From Cyanophora paradoxa (lineage: Eukaryota; Glaucocystophyceae; Cyanophorales; Cyanophoraceae): a stretch of 64,000 nucleotides of DNA. Positions within the stretch are counted from its first letter, which is position 1. Each line of letters starts with the position of its first letter. Below are positions 50,205 through 61,504 of the stretch, piece after piece. The stretch covers positions 1-64,000 of the forward strand of contig QPMI01000605.1 of NCBI GenBank assembly GCA_004431415.1. The letters are read 5' to 3'. The notes under the pieces were generated by a model. The model did no database searches, was not told the origin of the DNA, and saw nothing but the letters and a program-made list of their open reading frames with translations. The translations under genes and the position numbers were made by a program.

Positions 50205-50308
50205 ACGCTGTACAGAAGAATCTTGGTCTTTGCATCGCAGACGAAGGTCGCAGCCGGAACGGGATTGTCGTTGTCCATCGCGGCGTTGTAGAAAGTGCAC
50301 TTGACCAA
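50204..50308 (-). pseudogene. upstream half of the split host exon
   Basis: Minus-strand exon starting after an acceptor TTTCAG (50309-50314) and reading LVKCTFYNAAMDNDNPVPAA then TFVCDAKTKILLYSV. It ends at the viral insertion. The frame continues on the left side of element A (13983-14010, SVGRADIEQ) when one GACGCTG copy is removed. Family not recognised. Confidence 0.65.
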
Positions 50309-51959
50309 CTGAAAGCCAAGCCGTGGTGAGGAAAATTACAACAGGTCGAGCGGTTAGAACATTAGCGCATACCCGATTCTCCGCGAATAAGTGGCGCCAC
50401 GTACTCGAAAAAAAAACACGCGCGTCGCCTCGCGCGAGCGTCAAACTCCCCGCATGCTAGCTAGCTGCATGCTCACAGATCCCGACGCCTAATTACATGG
50501 CCCCGCAGTCAGACGCATGGCGGGCCAATGACTACGTCGCCAACGTCTGAATATTTACATCGGTTTGACAAGATGGCGCGCGAGACCGACAGCAACGCTT
50601 TGCTTTAAGCATCGAAAACTACCCAGATTTCCCACGACTGTTGCTATTGCAACTGGCCTGCCTCACCAAATAGCGCGAGCCAGGAACGCTGTGCAATATC
50701 GTTAATTATGCTCCGAGGCTCTCGATTTAGTGATTCCGAGTGCGAGCACCTCCGCAGCCGCTGCACGTACGCTCGCGAAGAATCGAGCGCCGAACGAAAG
50801 GGATATAGACGTCGTGTACATGCGAGTCTTCGTACTCGACAGCGAAGAACCGCGCCGGGAGAGCTGTACTGGACGCCGCACCGTCGAGCCCATTCGCAGA
50901 CATGATGTCGATATTCTGCACGCAGAGGCGCGCGCGACAAAACCAAAATAAGCGATGGCATCGGTGCGCGAGATTCGAAAGCGCCGCAGATAAATTTCAA
51001 CGAGAACAGCACCGGCCGCGAACTTAACTCCGAAGGATACTGCAACTGATGCCAGCTATCGAGACCGCAATAACTCCCGTAGAGAAAAGTTGCGCAATAA
51101 TGTTTTCAATCGCTACCCATTCCTAATTCTTCTCCTGCTTAAATTCCCTTAATCCACTCCTTCCCTCTAGCACCCTCCGAAATAACTGCAGCGACTACAG
51201 TCCGTACTTACGTACCTGAAACAGAACTTCTCCCCTCAAATCATTTCTCCTTCACAGACGTTACTTGCGGTCGGCAATTAGTCTGCCCGAACTGCGGTCT
51301 CAAACGCGTTCAGTGCTCTCCGTCACGGCTCACATCGCCCATCAGCCTCAAAATATTCAAGCGAGCGCAGCATGGCATTCCAATCGAGCACCGAGGCGGT
51401 CTCAACCGTCGCCGCCACCGAGATCAAAAATACACCATCTGCTTGCGACCGGTCCGAGCGCGCCGCTCGCGCAACCGGCAAGAGCACGCATACTGCGTGT
51501 AAGTTAATTCTAATGTCTCTGCCCATATCCATCCACCTCCGATCACGCATGCAGGCGTTACTGGGATAATCACTGGCGAATTTCCTCAACGCACGCGCGC
51601 CGGAATGTATGCACTACGCGTCGCGACGGGAGACGATTTTCGATAGTGCGCGCACGCTCGCTTAACACGCGATGCGTGCGTTCACGGCGTCCCAGTGCGG
51701 AGCGCATCGTCAACATCCCCGTGCCCACCGAAGAGCAGCTCGCGATCGTCGCTGACACCATGGACCTCGACGCCTCGGGTGCGCCGATAATCAATGTACT
51801 TGAGTTAACACCTGAAAGAAAAGATAAAGTGCCTCAGAGGATAATAATGTACTTGTCTTCGCAGATAAAGTGACCTCGATAAAGTGAATATCCCCGTCCC
51901 TGTGCTTGCAGATTGAAACTTCTTGTTCAATCAACTCGAATAAATATTACGTGTGTACT
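50309..51959. other. host DNA, no supported gene
   Basis: This should contain the 5' part of the split host gene on the minus strand, but I could not place further exons. A plus-strand stretch at 51700-51790 (IVNIPVPTEEQLAIVADTMD) looks coding in style and may be an exon of another gene. The rest shows only short open frames. Confidence 0.3.
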
Positions 51960-52156
51960 CGCTAGGCTGGACTCGCTCCTCGCTATATATACGGTAGCCA
52001 GCGAGCCAACTGTGACAGCCGCGAGGGCGGCCGCGAGGCTTCGCCGTACTTAGTGCTCCGCAGGAGCACGGATCTTGTCTCAAACCCAAAAACCGACGAT
52101 GTAAATTCCTTTTTTAACCTTTTTTTCCACTCGAGATCCCCCCTGCTAAATAATTT

Positions 52157-52205
52157 CCGTGTCGCACTCCCTCGAGGCAGAATTATTAATTCTGCCTCGA
52201 CACGG
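52157..52205. repeat. long hairpin in host repeat
   Basis: CGAGGCAGAATT/AATTCTGCCTCG with outer arms CCGTGTCG/CGACACGG around the same centre. The best-preserved copies are here and at about 56427-56475. Confidence 0.7.
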
Positions 52206-55200
52206 ACGCGATTGCTGCGAGTCACTCACCCACCCGAACCCCCACAGACCTCTCTAGATCCATTTTTAGCGTCCTGGCTCCCCTAAGACGACCGCTCCCC
52301 CGTGGGCGTCGCGCGAATATCGAATTTCCCTCTGGATCAATTCCGGTACTTAACCTCCGACAAACGCGGTCCGGGTCAGAAGGTGGGACCCGGTCCCGCC
52401 CGGTCCCGCGACGAAATCGCGCCGGGGACGCCCCAGAACGATACAGAATGAGAGCCAAGGGCGCGCGCATCGCCGCAAGCTCGATTTCGGGCGCCGTCGA
52501 CGCTCCAGTGCGAAGAGTCGGCCGAAAATCTGATCCTGCCGGTTCCGTCCGGTCCTGCGGCGCGCGCAATCGATGCGTACTCGCGCGCATAGACATAGCA
52601 AGGCCTGCACCGTGGCACATCCCAGAAATCCGCTTTTCGGAACCGGAACAGTGCAGGAAGGTACCGGACAGCAAAAATTCGATCCTGCACAGGCCCGGGC
52701 ATCTTTCCGCGCGCCCACGCCGCCGCGCATCCGCGGGACAGTAGCATAAGCATTTGACATGTAGACGAAGCATTCTGCATGCGTTACAGATGCGCCAGGC
52801 CGCGAGGACCCAGCCGACCCCGAAAATTCGATCCTGGACGGACCTGAACATGTTTCTTTGCGCCCGCACATCCTCACGCATGCGCATCGCCAGTACTACG
52901 GTATATTCATTTGAGAGCTTTCTAAGGCTTTAAGCACGCTCTGCGGGCACCACAGAGCACGAGAACCCAGCCGATGTAAAAATTGGATCCTGGCCAGGCC
53001 TGGGCATATTTCCAGATATCCGCTTTTCGGAGCCGGAACAGCGCAGCAAGGTGCCCGGCGGCAAACATTCGATCCTGCCCAGCCCCGGACATCTTTCCCC
53101 GCGCCCACGCCGCGGCGCATGCATGGAACAATAGCATAAGCATCTGAGATGTAGATGAAGCATTCTGCACGCTTTACAGATCCGCCGGGCCGCGAGAACC
53201 CAGCCGACCCCGAGTTTTCAAAGCCTTTCGCAAGCTCTGCGGACGCGATGGAGTACGAGAACCCAGCCGACGCAAAATTTTCGATCCATGACCCATGGCC
53301 TGCCAGGCTGGCCTGGGCCCGCGTGGGCGGCGTGGCCTGGGGCTGGCTCAGCTAGCGTTTCCACAGGCTAGGGCCACTGGGCCAGCCGGCCATGGCCACG
53401 GGCCAGACAGCTAGATAGCCAACCAGCCTACTGTGACAGCCGTGAGGGCGTCTGCGAGGCTTCGCCGTACTTAGTGCTCCGCAGGAGCACGGCTCTTGTC
53501 CGTAGATCGATGGTGAACGTGCGGATTTATTTTTTTCCAATCGAGTCCGATTCATCCGAGCGTCCAGACTCGCAACCTCCACAATGAAGGCGAACGGTCT
53601 CCGACGTCACTTGGCTCGACACGGACATTACACTTATTTTTGGACTCGTGGCTCCCCTCAAATTCAGTCTGCACTCCTGGGTCCCCGCGCGAAAATCGAA
53701 TTTTCCCACCTTGATCGATTCCGGTATATATACCGCGGTTCGATCGCGAAATTCCAAAAAGTGGGACCCGGTCCCGCCCGGTCCCGCAACGAAAGCGCGC
53801 CAGGGACGCTCCAGAGCGGTCACAATGACAGCGAAGAGCACGCGTACCGCAGCAAGCTCGATTTCGGGCACCCTCGATGCTCCAGTCCGAAGAGTCGGCC
53901 GCAAATCTGATCCTGCCGGTTCCGGCCGGTCCCAGGACGCGCGCATTCGATGCGTACTGGCGCGCATAGACATAGCAGAGCCTGCGCATCCCAGAAATCC
54001 GCTTTCCGGAGGCGGAACAGTGCAGGAAGGCAAAAATTCGATCCTTCACAGGCCTGGACGTCGACATCTTTCCGCACGCCGACGCCGCGGCGCATGCGCG
54101 GATCAATACTATAAGCATTTCAGATGTAGAAGAAGCCTTTTGCACGGTCTCTAAATGCGCCGGGCCGCGAGGACCCAGCCGACCCCGAAAATTCGATCCT
54201 GGACGGGCCTGAACATCTTTCCGCGCACCCTCGGATCCTCACGCATGCCCATCGCTACAGTATTCCTTTGAGACCTCTACAAAGGCTTTCGCAAGCTCCG
54301 TGGCGGCGAGACAGCACGAGAACCCAGCCCACGCCAAATTTTCGATCCTGGACACGCCTACACATATTTCCGCGCGCCCTCGCCTCCACACCCCGCACCA
54401 ATTCCCCTAATTACAAAATTATATTCTCTCAGGAAATCTCCTCTCAGGACAACTCCTCCCCTAATTATATTCCCTCTCAGGATCCCTCCCCTCCCCTTTA
54501 ATTTCATCGCCCCGCCAGGCCCCACCGGCCCAGCCACGACGGCCCGCGATAAATAAGGGGACCGGGACGGGGACCGCGGCGACTCATGAAATAAATACGG
54601 GTGGGGCCACGACGGACCGCGATGAACAAGGGAGACGCGAAGGGGGCGGCAAGGGCTTCGCCCGATGTTTGGGACCCGCAGGGGCCCAGGGCTTGTCGGG
54701 CGAAGCCTCTTCCGTAGGTCGATGGTGAACGGGCGGATCTATTTTTTTTCCAATCGAGTCCGATTCATCCGAGTGTCCAGATTCGCAACCTCCGCAATGA
54801 AGGCGAACGGTCTCCGACGTGACACAGTAGAACTGACAGGCGCCCAACCTCCGCTGATTTATTTTCGCACTCACACCTCCCCTAGAATTCCGCCCATGAG
54901 CGTCGCGCGAAAATCGCATTTCCCTCACGGATCAATTCCGGTATTTATACCCAGGCGCGATCGCGAAACCCCAAAAAGTGGGACCCGGTCCCGCCCGGTC
55001 CCTCGACGGAAGCGCGCCACAGACACTCCAGAGCAATGCAAAATGACAGAACAGGGCGCGCGCATCGCTGCAAGCTCGATTTCGGCCGCCATCGACGCTC
55101 CAGTCCGAAGAGTCGGCCGAAATTTTGATCCATTCGGTTCCGTCCGGTCCCCCGGCGCGCGCAATCGATGCGTACTGGCGCGCATAGACATAGGAGGGCC

Positions 55201-56079
55201 TGCGCACTCCAGATATCCGCTTTTCGGAGCCGGAACAGCACAGAAAGGTCCCTCACGGCGAAAATTCGATCCAGCACAGCCCCGGACATCTTTCCGCGCG
55301 CCAACGCCGCGGGCATGCGCGGATCAATAGCATATATATGCCTTTGAGATGTAGAAGAAGCCTTTTGCACGGTCTCCAAATGCGCCGGGCCGCGAGGACC
55401 CAGCCGACCCCCAAAATTCGATCCTCGACAGGCCTGAACATCTTTTCGCGCGCCCTCGCGTCCTCACCCATGCCCCTCGCTACAGTATTCATTTTAGAGC
55501 TTTTCAAAGCCTTCTCCAACCTCTGCGGACGCGACGGAGCACGAGCAGCCAGCCGACACGAGAAGTTCGATCCTGGACAGGCCTGCACATATTTCTGCTT
55601 GCCCTCGCCTCCGCAGCCCTGGACATCGATCATGTATGTATCCGAGAGTCTGTTTAAGCGATTCACAAACTCTGCGCATGCGCCTGGCCGCGAGAACCTC
55701 GCCCCTTCCCTCAACAATCTTCTCTCAATTTCCTCAGGGCCTCGAGCTCAACTACAGCTAGCTGATTGGCAGCACCACTCCTCCCCTCATTATATTCTCT
55801 CTCATGATCAGCTGCACCAATTCTCCTTATTACAGAATTATATTCTCTCAGAACAACTCCTCTCAGGCCTGCCTCGCGATAAACTTGAAATAAGGGGACC
55901 AGGACGGGGACCGCGGCGATAAATAAGGGGACCAGGACGGGGACCCTTGCGACTCATGATTTAGGGTACGGGGAGGGGCGGGCCGCGACGGACCGCGATG
56001 CAAAAGGGGGACGCGAAGGGGGCGGCAGAGGCTTCGCCCGATGTTTGGGACCCGCAGGGGCCCAGGGCTTGTCGGGCGA

Positions 56080-56625
56080 AGCCTCTTCAGGCGAAGCCTC
56101 TTTCTCAAACCCAAAAACCAACGAGCCAAATTCCTTTTTTAACCTTTTTTTCCACTCGAGATCCCCCCTGCTAAATAATTTCCGTATCGACACTCCTCAA
56201 GGCAGAATTATTAATTCTTCCTCGACACGGACGCGATTGCCGCAAATAACACAGCTACTCTAACCCCCACAGACCTCTCTAGATCCATTTTTAGCGTCCT
56301 GACTCCCCTAAGACGACCGCTCTCCCGTGGGCGTCGCACGGATCTTGTCTCAAACCCAAAAACCGACGATGTAAATTCCTTTTTTAACCTTTTTTTCCAC
56401 TCGAGATCCCCCCTGCTAAATAATTTCCGTGTCGCACTCCCTCGAGGCAGAATTATTAATTCTGCCTCGACACGGACGCGATTGCTGCGAGTCACTCACC
56501 CACCCGAACCCCCACAGACCTCTCTAGATCCATTTTTAGCGTCCTGGCTCCCCTAAGACGACCGCTCCCCCGTGGGCGTCGCGCGAATATCGAATTTCCC
56601 TCTGGATCAATTCCAGTACTTAACC
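56080..56625. repeat. tandem copies of the AT-rich hairpin module
   Basis: Two copies of the module from TCTCAAACCCAAAAACC to GACGACCGCTC (about 56104-56320 and 56347-56565) lie head to tail. The second is nearly identical to 52078-52295, while the first is more diverged. Confidence 0.7.
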
Positions 56626-58122
56626 TCCGACAAACGCAGTCCGACTCAGAAGGTGGGATCCGGTCCCGCCCGGTCCCGCGACGAAACCGCGCCACGGACG
56701 CCCCAGAACGATACAGAATGACGCGCGAGGGCGAGCGCATCACCGCAAGGTCGATTTCGGGCGCCGTCGACGCTCCAGTGCGAAGAGTCGGCCGAAAATT
56801 TGATCCGGCCGGTTCCGCCCGGTCTCGCGACGCGCGCAATCGATGCGTACTGGCGCGCATAGACATAGCAGGGCCTGCGCACCCCCGAAATCCGCTTTTC
56901 GGAGCCGCAACAGCGCAGGAAGGTACCCGATGACAAAAATTCGATCCTGCACGGGCCCGGACATCTTTCCGCGCGCCCACGCTGCGGCGCATGCGCGGAA
57001 CGATAGCATAAGCATTTAAGATGTAGAAGAAGACTTCCGCACGGTCTCTAAATGCGCCGGGCCGCGGGGACCCAGCCAACCCCGAAAATTCGATCCTGTA
57101 CGGACCTGAACATCTTTCCGCGCGCCCTCGCATTCTCGCGCATGCGCATCGCTACAATATTCATTTGAGATTTTATCAAAGCCTTCCACAATCGAAGACG
57201 CGAAAGAGGACGAGAACCCAGCCGACGGCAAAAATTCGATCCTGCACGGACCCGGACATCTTTCCGCGCGCCCACGCCGCGGCGCATGCGCGGAACAATA
57301 GCATAAGCATCTGAGATGTAGAGCAAGCGTTTCGCACGCTTTACTGATGTGCCGGGCCGCGAGGGCCCAGCCGACCCCGAAAATTCGATCCTGGACGGAC
57401 CTGAACATCTTTCCGCGCGCCCTCGCATCCTCGCGCATGCGCATCGCTACAATATTCATTTGAGATTTTATTAAAGCTTTTCGCAAGCTCTGCGGACGCG
57501 ACAAGGCGCGGCAATCCAGCCGACGCAAAAATTCGATCCTGAACGGGCCTGCACAGCTTTCCGCGCGCCCTCGCCTCCGCAGCCCTGCACATCGATGCTA
57601 TATCCTTTCGACGTCCTGTTTAAGCGATGCGCAAGCTCTGTGCATGCGCCTGGCCGCGAGAACCTCGCCCCTCCCGGCCGCGGGCCTCCTTCCCAATAAT
57701 ATTATATAATTAATCTCCTCTCAAACTGCTCCACCCTTAATTTATTTCCTCAGCACATTAATATTCCTCTAGCCGGCCAGGGCTAGCTGGACTGGCCGTC
57801 AGCGAGCCAGCTTCCAGCCAGAAAGCTGTTCGCGATCGGCCAGGCCGCTGGCCACACTGGCCAGTGCCCAGGTGTGCCCTATAGGCTACTGTGACAGCCG
57901 CGAGGGCGTCCGCGAGGCTTCGCCGTACTTAGTGCTCCGCAGGAGCACGGATCTTGTCCGTAGATCGATGGTGAACGTGCCCATTTATTTTTTTTCCAAT
58001 CGAGTCCGATTCGTCCGAGCGTCCAGATTCGCAACCTCCGCAATGAAGGCGAACGGTCTCGCATGTAACACAGTACCCCACGAACGTTACATAGACGTGA
58101 CATTTATTTTTGGACTCGAGAC

Positions 58123-58228
58123 TCCCCTAAGACGATCGCTCTCCCGTGGGCGTCGCACGAAAATCGCATTTCCGTCCCCTAAGACGATCGCTCTCCCGTG
58201 GGCGTCGCACGAAAATCGCATTTCCGTC
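58123..58228 (+). repeat. 52-bp tandem duplication
   Basis: The segment TCCCCTAAGACGATCGCTCT through GCATTTCCG occurs twice with a period of 52 bp (starting 58123 and 58175), with no difference noticed by eye. A very recent local duplication. Confidence 0.85.
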
Positions 58229-59025
58229 CTAGATCGATTACGGTATTTATACCCCGGTTCGATCGCGAAATTCCAAAAAGTGGGACCCGGTCCCGCCCGG
58301 TCCCGCGACGAAAGCGCGCCAGGGACGCTCCAGACCAATGCCATGATGCAGAGTGACAGAGCAGGGCGTACGCACCGCTGCAAGCTCGATTTCGGCCGCC
58401 GACGATGCTCCAGTCCGACGGTCGAAAGAGTCGGCCAAACTTTCGATCCTGCCGGTTCCGTCCGGTCCTGCGGCGCACGCAATCGATGCGTACTGGCGCG
58501 CATAGACATAGCAGGGCCTGCGCACTCCAGATATCCGCTTTTCGGAGCCGGAACAGCGCAGGAAGGTACCCGATGGCGAAAATTCGATCCTGCACAGTCC
58601 CGGACATCTTTCCGCGCGCCCACGCCGTGGCGCATGCACGGATCAATAGCATATGTATTTTAGATGTAGAAGAAGCCTTCCGCGCGCTTTACAGATGTGC
58701 CGGACCGCAAGGACCCAGCCGACCCCCAAAATTCGATCCTCGACGGGCCTGAGCATCTTTCCGCACGCCCTCGCGTCCTCACCCATGCCCCTCGCTACAG
58801 TATTTATTTAACATCATTTCAAAGCGTTTCGCAAGCTGTGCGGATGCGACGGAGCACGAGAACCCAGCCGACGCCAAATTTTCGATCCTGGACATGCTTG
58901 CATGTATTTTCGCGCGCCCTCGCCTCCGTAGCCCTGCACCGTGGCACAAGCTCCTCTACGCATTCGAGATTCTGTTTAAGCGATTCACAAGCTCTACGCA
59001 TGCGCCTGGCCGCGAGATTCTTAAA

Positions 59026-61504
59026 ACTCCCCTCAACACTCTCCTGTCAATTTCCTCAGCGCCTCCAGGTCAACTACAGCTAGCTGATTGGCAGCACCAT
59101 CCCTCCCCCCATTATATGCTCTCAGCCCCAGCAATATTAATTCCCCTAATTACATAATTATATTCTCTGCATGAGGAAAACTCCTCTCAGGACAACTCCT
59201 CCCCTAATTATATTCCCTCTCAGGATCCCTCCCCTCCCCTTTAATTGCATCCCACCACCAGGCCCCGCGTGCACCCTACCCCACCCAGCCACCGAGAGCC
59301 ACGACGGCCCGCGATAAATAAGGGGACCGGGACGGGGACCGTGGCCACTCATGAAAAAATTTGGCACGGGGAGGGATGGGCCGCGACGGGCCGCGATGAA
59401 TAAGGGGGACGCGAAGGGGCAGCGGAGGCTTCGCCCGATGTTTGGGACCCGCAGGGGCCCAGGGCTTGTCGGGCGAAGCCTCTTCGGGCGAAGCCTCTTC
59501 CGTAGGTCGATGGTGAACGCCCGATTCTATTTTTTTTCCAATCGAGACCGATTGGTCCGAGCGTCCAGATTTGCGACCTCCGCAATGAAGGCGAACGGTC
59601 TCCGACGTCACACAGAGTTACACGGCTCCATTGATCTATTTTCGCACTCATAGCTCCCCTAGAATTTACCCAAGACGACCGCTCTCCCGTGGGCGTCGCG
59701 CGAAAATCGAAATCCCTCCTGGATCGATTCCGGTATTTATACCACGGTTCGATCGCGAAACTCCAAAAAGTGGGACCCTTAGATAGCAGGGCCTGCGCAT
59801 CCCACATATCCGCTTTTCGGAGCCGGGCCAGCTTAGGAAGGAGCTCGATGGCGAAAATTCGATCCTGCACAGCCCCGGACATCTTTCCGCGTGCCGACGC
59901 CGCGGCGCATGCACGGATCAATAGCATATGCATTTGAGATGTATACAAAGCCTTCCGCGCGCTTTACAGATGCGCCGGACCGCGAGGACCCAGCCGACCC
60001 CCAAAATTCGATCCTCGACGGGCCTGAGTATCTTTCCGCACGCCCTCGCGTCCTCACCCATGCCCCTCGCTACAGTATTTATAAAACATCTTTTCAAAGC
60101 GTTTCGCAAGCTCTGCGGACGCGACGGAGCACGACAACCCAACCGACACCAAATTTCCCATCCTGGACAGGCCTGCATGTATTTTCGCGCGCCCTCGCCT
60201 CCGTAGCCCTGCACATCGATCCTCTACCGTAGTACGCATTCGAGATTCTGTTTAAGCGATTCCCAAACTCTACGCATGCGCCTGGCCGCGAGATTCTCAA
60301 TCCTCCCCTCAACACTCTCCTGTCAATTTCCTCAGCGCCTCCAGGTCAACTACAGCTAGCTGATTGGCAGCACCATCCCTCCCCCCATTATATGCTCTCA
60401 GCCCCAGCAATATTAATTCCCCTAATTACATAATTATATTCTCTGCATGAGGAAAACTCCTCTCAGGACAACTCCTCCCCTAATTATATTCCCTCTCAGG
60501 ATCCCTCCCCTCCCCTTTAATTGCATCCCACCACCAGGCCCCGCGTGCACCCTACCCCACCCAGCCACCGAGAGCCACGACGGCCCGCGATAAATAAGGG
60601 GACCGGGACGGGGACCGTGGCCACTCATGAAAAAATTTGGCACGGGGAGGGATGGGCCGCGACGGGCCGCGATGAATAAGGGGGACGCGAAGGGGGCAGC
60701 GGAGGCTTCGCCCGATGTTTGGGACCCGCAGGGGCCCAGGGCTTGTCGGGCGAAGCCTCTTCGGGCGAAGCCTCTTCCGTAGGTCGATGGTGAACGCCCG
60801 ATTCTATTTTTTTTCCAATCGAGACCGATTGGTCCGAGCGTCCAGATTTGCGACCTCCGCAATGAAGGCGAACGGTCTCCGACGTCACACAGAGTTACAC
60901 GGCTCCATTGATCTATTTTCGCACTCATAGCTCCCCTAGAATTTACCCAAGACGACCGCTCTCCCGTGGGCGTCGCGCGAAAATCGAAATCCCTCCTGGA
61001 TCGATTCCGGTATTTATACCACGGTTCGATCGCGAAACTCCAAAAAGTGGGACCCTTAGATAGCAGGGCCTGCGCATCCCACATATCCGCTTTTCGGAGC
61101 CGGGCCAGCTTAGGAAGGAGCTCGATGGCGAAAATTCGATCCTGCACAGCCCCGGACATCTTTCCGCGTGCCGACGCCGCGGCGCATGCACGGATCAATA
61201 GCATATGCATTTGAGATGTATACAAAGCCTTCCGCGCGCTTTACAGATGCGCCGGACCGCGAGGACCCAGCCGACCCCCAAAATTCGATCCTCGACGGGC
61301 CTGAGTATCTTTCCGCACGCCCTCGCGTCCTCACCCATGCCCCTCGCTACAGTATTTATAAAACATCTTTTCAAAGCGTTTCGCAAGCTCTGCGGACGCG
61401 ACGGAGCACGACAACCCAACCGACACCAAATTTCCCATCCTGGACAGGCCTGCATGTATTTTCGCGCGCCCTCGCCTCCGTAGCCCTGCACATCGATCCT
61501 CTAC
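59026..61504 (+). repeat. recent direct duplication with 1,277-bp period
   Basis: 59026-60227 and 60303-61504 are nearly identical over about 1.2 kb. By eye the differences are a G insertion in a G run (about 60687) and single changes. Both copies share the same internal deletion after GTGGGACCCTTAGATAGCAG. It shows the host array is still expanding by unequal exchange, or an assembly duplication. Confidence 0.9.
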
